Shown: positions 32,330 through 40,715 of the stretch, piece after piece
Position numbering within the stretch: the stretch's first letter is position 1
Layout of the letters: every line of letters begins with the position of its first letter
Assembly: GCA_910587005.1 (NCBI GenBank)
Contig: CAJULB010000001.1
Span: 248,001-312,000, forward strand
DNA from: an uncultured Christensenellaceae bacterium
GTDB lineage: Bacteria; Bacillota; Clostridia; Christensenellales; Borkfalkiaceae
DNA: 64,000 bases
Direction: 5' to 3'
Position numbers and translations under genes: made by a program
Notes under the pieces: model-generated
Databases searched by the model: none
Told to the model about the DNA's origin: nothing
What the model saw: the letters and a program-made list of their open reading frames with translations, nothing else

Positions 32330-33688
32330 TCAGTCTTTGTATTTTTCTATAAGTTCACGATTATCGTAAGTTTCGTCGAATATTTTTATTACGTTATCAA
32401 AGGGCATTGACCGCAGTTTGCGCGAAGCTTTGAGCGCGTGCGGGTCAAGCAGTCTTTCCTCACCGTCCGCAAAAGATTTTTTAACGTCTATCGCCGGGAA
32501 TATACGCTGTCCCGCAAGCTCGGGCGAAAGACTTATAACCATATTGGCAAGACCTACAAACGCATTGTGGTTTACATCGTCCTGCGAAATTGTGGACAGT
32601 ATCGTAAGCGAACCGCCCTCCTCCGCGTTGCATGCGCTGTAAAGAAGTTTGTTGATTTCGTCGCGGGCAACCGCTTCCGAAGAACAATTCTGCATAAACC
32701 GCGTTATTCCGTCGAAAAGTATAATTGCGTGTTCGCCCGTCTCGGGGAAGCGTTTCGCGTATTCCGCGGCAAGGCGCAACGTTCTTAAATGGTTTTCCGC
32801 CGGCATATCGAAGCCCGTATAAAACAGCTCGCAATCGACAAGCGTGCGTTTAAAGTCGGTTATAACCTCGGGACGCTCGCACAAAGCCGCTACAATGACC
32901 TTCAAATAAGGGTAATTGGCGCATATCCCCTGCGCAATCTGCTTTATAAGCGTAGTTTTGCCCGAACGCGCCGGCGCGGAAATAAACGCGCGCTGACCGA
33001 GCGCCAAAGGTGAAAAAACATCTATCATACGACAGCAAACGTCGCCCCCGACGCACTCCGTTTTTATGTTAGACGCGGGATATACGGGGGTCAATTGCGA
33101 AAATTCGGGACGCTCGGTCAAGTCTTCGCACTTAACGCCGTTTACCGAATTAACCTCTACAAGCCCAGGAATCTGCTCCTCGGTTTTGCGCATACCGCGG
33201 CATACTATAAAATCGCCGTAGCGCAGTTTGAAGCGGGTTATAAAAGTTTCGTGTACGAACACCTCGCCGCCGTTGTAGCCGTTTTCGTCCACGCGCAAAA
33301 ACGCGTACTCTCCGCTTGTATCTAAAATTCCGCAATACTCTTTAAGCGATTTTGCAAGCCGTTCCGCCTCGCTGTCGTACACGGTAAGAACTTTCGGTTC
33401 GCGCGCGGAAGCGCCCGCGTTCAAAGCAAGGTAATACTCACGGCAGGTCTTTACGTCGGCGACAAGCTGTTCGTCAAACTGCTGGGATTTAGGCGGAGCG
33501 CCGCGCAGGGAAGGCGGTTCGGGTGAAACTTCTCCCGTCGCAATGCCGAGTATCGCGTCTATTACTCGTGATTTTTTTCCGTCTGCGGGGCGGTGCACTC
33601 CCACTGCACGCGCAACCTGCCTCAATTCGAAAATATTAAGTTTTTCAAGGCGGCTCTTAACATCGTTAAGAATTCTGCTTTCCGTCAT
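32330..33688 (-). CDS. rho: Transcription termination factor Rho
   Basis: Hexameric RNA helicase that ends transcription. The 452-residue protein has an N-terminal Rho_N helical domain (LRQVARAVGVHRPADG), an RNA-binding cold-shock-like domain near 120-200 (GEYAFLRVDENGYNGGEVFV), and the RecA-type ATPase with SAPARSGKTTLIKQIAQG near 235 and the Q-loop/R-loop segments further on. A variable insert around residues 50-75 (Pro/Ser-rich) is normal. It overlaps the upstream metallo-beta-lactamase-fold gene by 23 nt and is followed by obg. Confidence 0.95.
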   Translation of the reverse strand: MTESRILNDVKSRLEKLNIFELRQVARAVGVHRPADGKKSRVIDAILGIATGEVSPEPPSLRGAPPKSQQFDEQLVADVKTCREYYLALNAGASAREPKVLTVYDSEAERLAKSLKEYCGILDTSGEYAFLRVDENGYNGGEVFVHETFITRFKLRYGDFIVCRGMRKTEEQIPGLVEVNSVNGVKCEDLTERPEFSQLTPVYPASNIKTECVGGDVCCRMIDVFSPLALGQRAFISAPARSGKTTLIKQIAQGICANYPYLKVIVAALCERPEVITDFKRTLVDCELFYTGFDMPAENHLRTLRLAAEYAKRFPETGEHAIILFDGITRFMQNCSSEAVARDEINKLLYSACNAEEGGSLTILSTISQDDVNHNAFVGLANMVISLSPELAGQRIFPAIDVKKSFADGEERLLDPHALKASRKLRSMPFDNVIKIFDETYDNRELIEKYKD

Positions 33689-34334
33689 TTAAGCACCTTT
33701 TTAAAACTATTATCCTTGTTTCGCCCGTCAAATCCTTGCGGGAAAGTTCAAGGTCGCCGCACTCGGCTTCCTCCACTATTTCGCTGTCGAAAAGACTTGT
33801 AAATTCGTCCACCTTGTCTATGTCCAGCTTGCAGTCGCGCGTGCGGTAGTGCATGGGTATAACTATATCGGGCATTATTCTGTCAACGTATTCCTTCGCC
33901 ATTTCCGCGTCGATTGTATACGTTCCGCCGACGGGAATAAGCAGTACGTTGACGGGTAAAAGCGTTTCAATCAAATCGGAAGAACACTGCTCGCCCAAAT
34001 CTCCGAGGTGGCAAACGTCTATTCCGTCCATGCGGAATTTGAAAATTATATTTTCGCCGCGCTTTTTGCCTCTTAAAGAATCGTGGAAGCTTTTAATCGA
34101 GTTAATTTCCACGCCCGCAAGCTCGTAATTGCGTTCGCTGTCGATAATAACGGGATTTCCGCCGATATTGCCTACGGCGTTATGGTCGTAGTGCCCGTGC
34201 GAAACGGTGACCGCGTCCGCCGTAGTTGCGCGCATTTCATAGCCTATTTCGCTTGAATACGGGTCGCAGATTACCGAAGTTCCCGTACTTTCGGTCAGTT
34301 TAAAGCAAGAGTGACCGAGATATTCTATTTTCAT
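33666..34334 (-). CDS. UPF0173-type metallo-beta-lactamase-fold hydrolase
   Basis: A 222-residue metal-dependent hydrolase. The metal-binding HGHYDHNAVG near residue 45 is the HxHxDH motif, with further His in FHDSLRGKKRG near 85, CHLGDLGEQ near 110 and a late MHYRTRDCKLD near 170. The length and order match the UPF0173 group, whose substrates are unknown. AAGGAGAAG precedes the start. It lies between a DUF1934-like gene (4-nt overlap) and rho (overlap), within one operon. Confidence 0.85.
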   Translation of the reverse strand: MKIEYLGHSCFKLTESTGTSVICDPYSSEIGYEMRATTADAVTVSHGHYDHNAVGNIGGNPVIIDSERNYELAGVEINSIKSFHDSLRGKKRGENIIFKFRMDGIDVCHLGDLGEQCSSDLIETLLPVNVLLIPVGGTYTIDAEMAKEYVDRIMPDIVIPMHYRTRDCKLDIDKVDEFTSLFDSEIVEEAECGDLELSRKDLTGETRIIVLKRCLNDGKQNS

Positions 34335-34714
34335 TTCTTCTCCTTACCGGTTTCCGCCGTAAGATTTAAAACCGTACGGATGTCTTCCACCGTATAATCT
34401 AAATTTAACATCAGCCCGCTTTCCGTTTTTGCATAATTAATGCCGTAAGTTTTTACGTTAAGCAGACAGTTATAGCCCAACGCCGTATCCTCGGTAAAGC
34501 AGACTGTCTGCTTGCCCTCGGCAAACGTTATGTCTATCCGCATTTTTCCGCGGCGGTTCTGGATTAAAATTTTTCCGTCGTACGAAAGTCTGCATTTGTC
34601 GCCGTTAAAATCGTAATCAAGAGAAAACCCGCCGTTTTCAAATTTTAATTCGCCGAAGCATTCGTACCGTTCTATCGCGTTATCGCCGTAATTTAAAACA
34701 ACTTTGCACTTCAT
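34331..34714 (-). CDS. Small beta-barrel protein, DUF1934-like
   Basis: A 127-residue, strand-rich protein. It has alternating short beta segments, an acidic-basic pattern and a late KTYGINYAKTESGLMLNLDYTV stretch (here named as KTYGINYA and LMLNLDYTV) that resembles DUF1934/YwiB calycin-like proteins, which may bind small lipids or be involved in stress. I am not certain of the family. Coupled to the metallo-beta-lactamase-fold gene by a 4-nt overlap and preceded by tyrA by 14 nt. Confidence 0.6.
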   Translation of the reverse strand: MKCKVVLNYGDNAIERYECFGELKFENGGFSLDYDFNGDKCRLSYDGKILIQNRRGKMRIDITFAEGKQTVCFTEDTALGYNCLLNVKTYGINYAKTESGLMLNLDYTVEDIRTVLNLTAETGKEKK

Positions 34715-34728
34715 AGTCCGCGCCCGCC

Positions 34729-35589
34729 TTAATTTGCGCCGTTCAGAACGGTGACGGTTATTTCCGCGCTATTATTATAAAGCTTGCTCTCTTCGAAAAG
34801 CACGCGCCCGCTCTTTAAAACCGCGCGCAGTTTCTCGGCGTTTCCGCTGTCTACCGCCGATTTGATTTCAGCAAGCGAGGTTATAAGCGAGGCTATTTTG
34901 CCCGAAACATTTTCCGCGTTTTCAAGGTACAGCGCCGACCAGACCGCTTCGTCCACGCCCGCTATTCTCGTCATATCCTGAAAGCTTCCGCCCGTGAAGC
35001 CGAAACAGCTTTCAATTTCGTTATCCTTAACGTATGCGTTTGAAACAATGTGCGCAAGCTGTGACGTATACGCTATTTTTCTGTCGTGAACTTCCGCGCT
35101 GCACTCTATAAGTCTGCCGAACCCCATTGCCTTTGTCAGCGAGCGCAAAACCTGCAAAGCGAACGGATTTGTATGCGCGCTGTGCGTTATGACCATATTT
35201 GCGCCGTCGAAAAGCTCCGCGCACGCGTTTTCTATGCCCGAAACCTCTTTACCCGCCATAGGGTGACACCCGACGTAGCTGAAATTGCGGGGTTTGGAAA
35301 AAACAGCTTTTTCTATAAAGCCCTTAACTCCGCAGATGTCGGAAACGAGCGCACCGTCTTTAAAAGCCGTTCCGTTTATAAAATCGAGAGTAGCTTGCGG
35401 CGGCAACGCAACGAAAACTATATCGTATCCGCAAAAATTCTGCGCAAAATCTTCTATTATTCCGTTTTCAAGGGCGTATTTTAAAGGTTTGGGCGAACGG
35501 TTCCAACCGTCAACCTTGTAGCCCGCGCGTTTCAGCGACATACACAGCGAACCGCCTATAAGCCCCAGCCCCGCAACGCAGATTTTCAT
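34729..35589 (-). CDS. tyrA: Prephenate dehydrogenase
   Basis: Oxidative decarboxylation of prephenate to 4-hydroxyphenylpyruvate in tyrosine synthesis. The 286-residue protein begins MKICVAGLGLIGGSLCMSLK (Rossmann GxGxxG), has DICGVKGFIEK near 92, GCHPMAGKEVSGIENA near 115 (catalytic His) and HDRKIAYTSQLAHIVSNA near 180. No ACT domain is present at the C-terminus. Start at 35589 follows AGGAAC. First gene of the tyrA-DUF1934-UPF0173-rho-obg-yhbY run, with a promoter at 35623. Confidence 0.93.
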   Translation of the reverse strand: MKICVAGLGLIGGSLCMSLKRAGYKVDGWNRSPKPLKYALENGIIEDFAQNFCGYDIVFVALPPQATLDFINGTAFKDGALVSDICGVKGFIEKAVFSKPRNFSYVGCHPMAGKEVSGIENACAELFDGANMVITHSAHTNPFALQVLRSLTKAMGFGRLIECSAEVHDRKIAYTSQLAHIVSNAYVKDNEIESCFGFTGGSFQDMTRIAGVDEAVWSALYLENAENVSGKIASLITSLAEIKSAVDSGNAEKLRAVLKSGRVLFEESKLYNNSAEITVTVLNGAN

Positions 35590-35622
35590 TGATTGTTCCT
35601 TTAAACCTACATATTTTAAATT

Positions 35623-35651
35623 ATTATACCACATTTTACCGCTTTACACAA
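35623..35651 (-). promoter_or_regulatory. Promoter of the tyrA operon
   Basis: Minus strand TTGTGT (35646-35651), 17-nt spacer, TATAAT (35623-35628). Confidence 0.7.
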
Positions 35652-35715
35652 TTATTTTACAATATAATTTTTTTGTTGCGCACCGCCATTATGCGGCTTT
35701 TGCCCATTCAATTAT

Positions 35716-35744
35716 TTGACAATCGATAAAAATATATTTATAAT
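35716..35744 (+). promoter_or_regulatory. Promoter of pgk-tpiA
   Basis: TTGACA at 35716-35721, 17-nt spacer, TATAAT at 35739-35744. The 5' UTR of nearly 100 nt contains one REP-like unit (CGGCAAGCCTCAGAATGACA at 35803-35822). Confidence 0.9.
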
Positions 35745-35842
35745 GTTGTATGATAATAAAAATTATTGCTGTTTTGCGTTTTGTCGGGAAATTATATTAC
35801 TTCGGCAAGCCTCAGAATGACAGACAAAAAAGGAGTTTTTCT

Positions 35843-37153
35843 ATGAACAAAATGTCCGTTAAGGATTTAACCGGCCTCAAAGGCAAAAAAGTGCTGGTGC
35901 GCTGCGATTTCAACGTTCCTATGAAGGACGGCGTTATCACCGACGAAAACAGAATTCAGGGCGCCCTTCCCACTATCAAATATCTTTTGGACGCGGGCGC
36001 AAAAGTAACGCTTTGCTCGCATATGGGCAAGCCCCACTCCATTTTTTCCGACGAGGTAAAACTTAACAAAAAAGACAAAAAGAAGGTTGACGCGGGCGAA
36101 ACCACGGCGGAAGCTATCATTGAAAAGGCTAAAAAGGACGAGCCGAAAAAGCTTACGCTTGCACCCGTTGCAAAAAGACTTAACGAACTTCTTGGCGGAA
36201 AGGTTGTTTTCGCTGCCGACGTTATCGGCGAGGACGCAAACGCAAAGCGCAAGGCATTGAAAAACGGCGAAGCCGTTCTTTTGGAAAACCTCCGCTTCCA
36301 CTGGGAAGAAGAAAAGAAAGACGAAGCTTTCTGCAAGGCGCTTGCTTACGACGCTGAAATCTACGTTAACGACGCGTTCGGTACGGCTCACCGCTCGCAC
36401 GCTTCCACCGCGGCTATCGTTGAATACGGCATTATAAAGACCGCGGTCTGCGGCTTCCTTATAGAAAAAGAGCTTACGGTTATGGCTGACACGCTTGATA
36501 ACCCCAAGCGTCCGTTCGTTGCAATTCTGGGCGGCGCAAAGGTTGCGGATAAGCTGAACGTTATAAACAATCTGCTTGAAAAGTGCGACACGCTTATTAT
36601 AGGCGGAGGTATGGCTTACACCTTCCTTAAAGCAAAGGGCTATGAAGTAGGTTTGTCGCTTTTGGAAGAGGACAAAATCGGATACTGCCTTGAAATGATG
36701 GAAAAGGCAAAAAAATTAGGCAAAGAACTGCTTTTGCCTGTTGACACGGTTGTTGCAACGCACTTCCCCGAGCCTATCGACGGTGCCATTGAAGTTGAAA
36801 CCGTGCCCGCAGACGCTATCCCCGCGGACAAAATGGGTATGGACATCGGCGAAAAGACGAGAAAGCTTTACGCAGAAAAGATTTCCTCCGCAAAATCGGT
36901 TATCTGGAACGGTCCTATGGGCGTTTTCGAAAATCCCACCCTTGCGAAAGGCACGATAGCGGTTGCACAGGCTTTGGCGGACGTTTACGGCAAGTGCACC
37001 ACCATTATCGGCGGCGGCGACAGCGCGGCGGCAGTTCAGCAGCTGGGCTATGCTGACAAAATGACGCACATTTCCACGGGCGGCGGCGCATCTTTGGAGC
37101 TTTTCGAAGGAAAAGTCCTCCCCGGTATCGCTTGCCTTAACGAAAAGAAGTAA
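35843..37153 (+). CDS. pgk: Phosphoglycerate kinase
   Basis: ATP-forming glycolytic enzyme. The 436-residue protein has KKVLVRCDFNVPMKDG near 15, RIQGALPTIKYLLDAGA near 37, the substrate loop SHMGKP near 63, FGTAHRSHAST near 175, ILGGAKVADK near 225, and the nucleotide-binding GPMGVFE and GGGDSAAAV near 370-400. It is about 35-40 residues longer than usual because of a Lys/Asp-rich insert between SHMGKP and LAPVAKRL (about residues 68-108). AAGGAG precedes ATG at 35843; the longer upstream frame is the repeat-bearing leader. Confidence 0.97.
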   Translation: MNKMSVKDLTGLKGKKVLVRCDFNVPMKDGVITDENRIQGALPTIKYLLDAGAKVTLCSHMGKPHSIFSDEVKLNKKDKKKVDAGETTAEAIIEKAKKDEPKKLTLAPVAKRLNELLGGKVVFAADVIGEDANAKRKALKNGEAVLLENLRFHWEEEKKDEAFCKALAYDAEIYVNDAFGTAHRSHASTAAIVEYGIIKTAVCGFLIEKELTVMADTLDNPKRPFVAILGGAKVADKLNVINNLLEKCDTLIIGGGMAYTFLKAKGYEVGLSLLEEDKIGYCLEMMEKAKKLGKELLLPVDTVVATHFPEPIDGAIEVETVPADAIPADKMGMDIGEKTRKLYAEKISSAKSVIWNGPMGVFENPTLAKGTIAVAQALADVYGKCTTIIGGGDSAAAVQQLGYADKMTHISTGGGASLELFEGKVLPGIACLNEKK

Positions 37154-37177
37154 AGTATTTATTGTAAATAATTAAAT

Positions 37178-37197
37178 CGGGGCGGGCGACCGCCCCG
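37178..37197 (+). other. Hairpin between pgk and tpiA
   Basis: CGGGGCGG-GCGA-CCGCCCCG, 8-bp stem with a GNRA-type loop and no T run. It may separate or stabilise the pgk and tpiA parts of the mRNA rather than terminate. Confidence 0.55.
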
Positions 37198-37234
37198 TAA
37201 CATTGTATAAAAGTAAAATTAACGGAGAATTTTT

Positions 37235-37981
37235 ATGTCAAGAAAACCTTTTATTGCGGGCAACTGGAAAATGAATATGACTGCTGAAAGCGGCAAAAAG
37301 CTTATTAAAGAGCTTATCCCCCTTGTAAAAAACGCTAACTGCGACGTTGCGCTTTGCGTTCCCGCTATACTCATACCCGAAATGACCAAAGCGGCGGCGG
37401 GTTCCAACATTAAAATCGGCGCGGAAAATGTGCACTGGGCGGTAAACGGCGCGTTCACCGGCGAAATTTCCGCAGATATGCTTAAAGAATACGGCGTTGA
37501 ATACGCTATTATCGGTCACAGCGAGCGCAGGCAGTACTTCGGCGAAACGGACGAAAGCGTAAACAAGCGCACTTTGGCGGCTTTGAACGCAGGCATTACC
37601 CCCATCGTCTGCGTGGGCGAAACTCTTTCCGAGCGCGAAAACGGCACAACCGAAAAAGTGCTTTTGAAACAGCTTACCGACGGTTTGAAAGGCGTTGAGG
37701 ATATAGCGAAAGTAGTTATAGCATACGAACCTGTCTGGGCAATCGGCACGGGCAAAACCGCAACAGACGAGCAGGCTCAGGAAACAATCGCGTTTATCCG
37801 CAAGACCATAGGCTCGCTCTTCTGCCCCAAATGCGCTGAAAAAGTTATTATTCAGTACGGCGGAAGTATGAACGCAGGCAACTGCAAGGGACTTATGTCA
37901 CAACCTGACATCGACGGCGGACTTATCGGCGGAGCTTCCTTAAAGCTTGATTTTGCGACTATCGTAAACTTCGACAAATAA
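37235..37981 (+). CDS. tpiA: Triose-phosphate isomerase
   Basis: Interconverts dihydroxyacetone phosphate and glyceraldehyde 3-phosphate. The 248-residue protein starts MSRKPFIAGNWKMN with catalytic Lys12, has the catalytic His in YAIIGHSERRQYFGE near 95, the catalytic Glu in AYEPVWAIGTGKTA near 165 (start of the flexible loop), and the phosphate-binding GGSMNAGN and DGGLIGGASLK. CGGAGAATTTTT precedes ATG. Co-transcribed with pgk; a strong bidirectional terminator follows. Confidence 0.98.
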   Translation: MSRKPFIAGNWKMNMTAESGKKLIKELIPLVKNANCDVALCVPAILIPEMTKAAAGSNIKIGAENVHWAVNGAFTGEISADMLKEYGVEYAIIGHSERRQYFGETDESVNKRTLAALNAGITPIVCVGETLSERENGTTEKVLLKQLTDGLKGVEDIAKVVIAYEPVWAIGTGKTATDEQAQETIAFIRKTIGSLFCPKCAEKVIIQYGGSMNAGNCKGLMSQPDIDGGLIGGASLKLDFATIVNFDK

Positions 37982-37995
37982 TTATTTTACATAAA

Positions 37996-38034
37996 AAAGC
38001 GCCCCGCGGACAATATAGTCCGCGGGGCGCTTTA
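37996..38034. terminator. Bidirectional terminator after tpiA
   Basis: A 16-bp stem AAAGCGCCCCGCGGAC / GTCCGCGGGGCGCTTT with a 6-nt loop, T-rich on both sides; it also ends the convergent gene at 38041. Confidence 0.9.
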
Positions 38035-38040
38035 ATTTAT

Positions 38041-38349
38041 TCAGTCGTAAAACCTTTTTAATTCTTCGTTGTATTTTTCGTCCTCGCCTTCACTATTTTT
38101 TTCGTACAGCTTGTTGCGTATCAGTTTTATATCAATAAGATAAGACAACACTAACCTCATTATAAAGTAAAAAATAGGTAGCCCAACGGCTCCGCCTAAT
38201 ATCAACCCTATTCCTCCGCCTATATTGTCTAAAACACAATAACAAATTCCAAGCAGAACTATTAAAATTGCCATAACTATTGTGTAAACAAGCAGAACAG
38301 TTTTTGCCTTGTGTAAATAAGCGTCATTTTTCTTAAAAAATTCTTTCAT
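38041..38349 (-). CDS. Small two-helix membrane protein, function unknown
   Basis: A 102-residue protein with two strongly hydrophobic segments (about residues 16-40 and 45-72) and a charged C-terminal tail (KLYEKNSEGEDEKYNEELKRFYD, shown here as its KLYEKN and ELKRFYD ends). Not recognised. It is divergent from a small XRE regulator at 38472, and the 122-bp gap contains large inverted repeats, so it is probably the regulated partner. TTAGGAGAAA-like site (AGGAGAAAATT) precedes the start. Confidence 0.7.
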   Translation of the reverse strand: MKEFFKKNDAYLHKAKTVLLVYTIVMAILIVLLGICYCVLDNIGGGIGLILGGAVGLPIFYFIMRLVLSYLIDIKLIRNKLYEKNSEGEDEKYNEELKRFYD

Positions 38350-38384
38350 TAATTTTCTCCTATTGCAACGGTCTTCTATTTTTA

Positions 38385-38453
38385 AGTTAATAATGACTTA
38401 TCAAGGGTATTATATCAAGTCATTATTGGGTTGTCAAGTCTAATTTGACTTAA
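38385..38453. promoter_or_regulatory. Inverted-repeat operators between the divergent genes
   Basis: AATAATGACTT and AAGTCATTATT frame 38389-38427 as an 11-bp inverted repeat, and AAGTC-TAATTT-GACTT (38436-38451) repeats the same half-site. The shared AAGTCA/TGACTT word suggests two or more binding sites for the XRE protein at 38472, and they cover the region where both promoters must lie. Confidence 0.65.
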
Positions 38454-38471
38454 ATTTAATAAAATAGTACT

Positions 38472-38672
38472 ATGAATTTCAGTGAGCGGTTAAAAGAGTT
38501 GCGGGAAGAGAAAAACGTCAGTCAAATGGAGCTTTCAAAAGCCACCGGATTGAGTCAGTCTGCAATTGCCAGATGGGAATTGAATAAAACCGAGCCTACC
38601 GCTTCCGCGCTTATTACTCTTTCGGAATATTTTAACGAGAGCGTCGATTATTTACTCGGGCTTACCGAATAA
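38472..38672 (+). CDS. Small XRE-family HTH regulator
   Basis: A 66-residue Cro/CI-type regulator: RLKELREEKNVSQMELS, then KATGLSQSAIARWELNKTEP as the recognition part, then the SALITLSEYFNESVDYLLGL dimerisation helices. It has no other domain. TAAAAT lies exactly 6 nt before ATG and there is no ribosome site, so the mRNA is probably leaderless, a frequent trait of autoregulated repressors. Divergent from the membrane protein gene at 38041; followed by a terminator. Confidence 0.85.
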   Translation: MNFSERLKELREEKNVSQMELSKATGLSQSAIARWELNKTEPTASALITLSEYFNESVDYLLGLTE

Positions 38673-38679
38673 GCTTTTC

Positions 38680-38716
38680 AACCGCCCCGCGCCACAAAAG
38701 CACGGGGCGGTTTTAT
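38680..38716 (+). terminator. Terminator of the XRE gene
   Basis: Stem AACCGCCCCG / CGGGGCGGTT followed by TTAT. Confidence 0.85.
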
Positions 38717-38771
38717 AAATATAATACAAAGTTTTTATGGCGGTTTTAAAATTATAAATATATATATTTGC

Positions 38772-38800
38772 TTGCTAAAATTACTTAACAAGTTTATAAT
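38772..38800 (+). promoter_or_regulatory. Promoter of gpmI
   Basis: TTGCTA at 38772-38777, 17-nt spacer, TATAAT at 38795-38800. Confidence 0.8.
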
Positions 38801-38829
38801 ATATAAAAAAGTTTTTAAGGAATTAATTT

Positions 38830-40383
38830 ATGGCTAAAAGAACACCTTACGCAATAATAATAATGGACGGTTACGGTCTTGCGCCCGCGGGCGAAGGCAA
38901 CGCAATCACCTTAAACGGCAGTAAAAACATAAACGCGCTTATGAAAGAATACCCCTCCGCAACTTTGGGCGCCAGCGGACTTTCGGTCGGACTTCCCGAC
39001 GGACAGATGGGCAACAGCGAAGTCGGACACCTGAATATGGGCGCGGGCAGAATTGTTTATCAGGACCTTACGAAAATTACAAAATCAATTGAAGACGGTG
39101 ATTTTTTTGAAAATCCCGCTCTTATCAAGGCAATGGACAACGCAAAAAGCGGTAAAAAACTGCACTTGTACGGTTTACTGTCGGACGGCGGGGTTCACAG
39201 CCATTTAACGCACGTTTTCGCGCTTTTGAAAATGGCTAAACAGCGCGGAGTTAAGGACGTTTTCGTACACTGCTTTATGGACGGACGCGACGTTTCCCCC
39301 ACTTCCGGCGCAGACTATATCCGCAAACTGCAAGCCGAAATGAATAAAATCGGTTGCGGAAAGGTTGCCACCGTGTGCGGAAGATATTACGCAATGGACA
39401 GAGATAACAACTGGGACCGCGTTGAAAAAGCTTACGATATGCTCACTTTGGGCACGGGCGAAAAGTGCGATAACCCCGCCGAAGCCGTTGAAGCAAGCTA
39501 TAAAAACGGCGTTACGGACGAATTTATTAAACCCGCAAACGTATGCGAAAACGGAAAGCCTATCGGACTTATAGAAAAGGGCGACAGCGTTATCTGCTTT
39601 AACTTCCGCCCCGACCGCGCGCGCGAAATCACCCGCGCGGTTTCCCAAAAAGAGTTTACCGTTCCCAAGGGCACCGCTTTTGAAAGAAAGACCGGCTATC
39701 TTAACCCCGTTTACGTCTGCTTTACCGTTTACGACGCTGGTTTTGAGGGGTTGGAAATAGCTTTCCCCAAAACCTCGCTTGACAACACTTTGGGCGAATA
39801 CCTTGCTAAGCTCGGCAAAAAACAGCTGAGAATTGCCGAAACTGAAAAATACGCGCACGTAACATTTTTCTTTAACGGAGGAATTGAAACCCCGAACGAG
39901 GGCGAACAGCGCGATTTGATAGCTTCACCCAAGGTTGCGACCTACGATTTACAGCCCGAAATGAGCGCTTACCTTGTGACCGACAAGGTTTTGGAAGAGC
40001 TTGAAAGCGGTAATTTCGACGTTGTAATTTTAAACTTTGCAAACTGCGATATGGTCGGGCACACCGGCGTTATTTCTGCGGCGGTAAAAGCCGTTGGCAC
40101 TGTTGACGAGTGCGTTAAAAAGGTTTTGGATAAAATTCTTGAAATGGGCGGCGCGGCGCTTGTCACTGCCGACCACGGAAACGCGGATAAACTGTTGTCC
40201 GAGGACGGTTCAACCTTCACCGCGCACACCACAAACCCCGTACCCGTAATTCTCGTATCCGAAAAATACAAAAACGCAAAACTGCGCACTGACGGTATAC
40301 TTGCCGACCTTGCCCCTACTCTTTTGACGGTTATGGGCGAGAAAGTGCCCGCGGAAATGACGGGCAAAAGCTTAATTAAATGA
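38830..40383 (+). CDS. gpmI: 2,3-bisphosphoglycerate-independent phosphoglycerate mutase
   Basis: Manganese-dependent alkaline-phosphatase-fold enzyme that interconverts 3- and 2-phosphoglycerate. The 517-residue protein has IIMDGYGLAP (metal Asp) near 11, the catalytic Ser63 in GQMGNSEVGHLNMGAGR, HCFMDGRDVSP near 150, FNFRPDRAREI near 260 and the metal-binding NFANCDMVGHTG and TADHGNADK near 400-460. AAGGAATTAATTT precedes ATG. It has its own promoter because a small-regulator locus separates it from tpiA; a strong terminator follows. Confidence 0.97.
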   Translation: MAKRTPYAIIIMDGYGLAPAGEGNAITLNGSKNINALMKEYPSATLGASGLSVGLPDGQMGNSEVGHLNMGAGRIVYQDLTKITKSIEDGDFFENPALIKAMDNAKSGKKLHLYGLLSDGGVHSHLTHVFALLKMAKQRGVKDVFVHCFMDGRDVSPTSGADYIRKLQAEMNKIGCGKVATVCGRYYAMDRDNNWDRVEKAYDMLTLGTGEKCDNPAEAVEASYKNGVTDEFIKPANVCENGKPIGLIEKGDSVICFNFRPDRAREITRAVSQKEFTVPKGTAFERKTGYLNPVYVCFTVYDAGFEGLEIAFPKTSLDNTLGEYLAKLGKKQLRIAETEKYAHVTFFFNGGIETPNEGEQRDLIASPKVATYDLQPEMSAYLVTDKVLEELESGNFDVVILNFANCDMVGHTGVISAAVKAVGTVDECVKKVLDKILEMGGAALVTADHGNADKLLSEDGSTFTAHTTNPVPVILVSEKYKNAKLRTDGILADLAPTLLTVMGEKVPAEMTGKSLIK

Positions 40384-40403
40384 TAATTTTGTCGTATTAG
40401 ATT

Positions 40404-40438
40404 AGCGGCGGCGGACTTTTAGTCCGCCGCCGCTTTAT
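40404..40438 (+). terminator. Terminator of gpmI
   Basis: A 14-bp stem AGCGGCGGCGGACT / AGTCCGCCGCCGCT with TTT loop, followed by TTATTTG. Confidence 0.9.
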
Positions 40439-40520
40439 TTGTTTATGCACAGTGTGCTTAACTTGTGAATTAACCGCAAAGGAATTTTATAATAAGAAAA
40501 AACATTTTAAAGGAAATATT

Positions 40521-40715
40521 ATGAATTTAAGTACAAAGCTGAAACAATTAAGAATTGCGCACAATATCACACAGTCACAGCTTGCCGACAAAATAAACGT
40601 CAGCAAATCAACAATATACGCTTGGGAAAGCGCAAAAAGACCGCCAAAAATCAAACATATTATAGCTATTGCTAAAATCTATAACATAACTGTTGATTAT
40701 TTAATAGGTTTGTAA
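40521..40715 (+). CDS. Small XRE-family HTH regulator
   Basis: A 64-residue Cro/CI-type protein: LKQLRIAHNITQSQLADKI, VSKSTIYAWESAKRPPKI, and IIAIAKIYNITVDYLIGL. It has AAAGGAAATATT before ATG, unlike the leaderless 38472 gene. No divergent partner; it stands alone between gpmI and a repeat cluster. It is probably another member of the small-regulator set inserted into this housekeeping region; target unknown. Confidence 0.83.
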   Translation: MNLSTKLKQLRIAHNITQSQLADKINVSKSTIYAWESAKRPPKIKHIIAIAKIYNITVDYLIGL

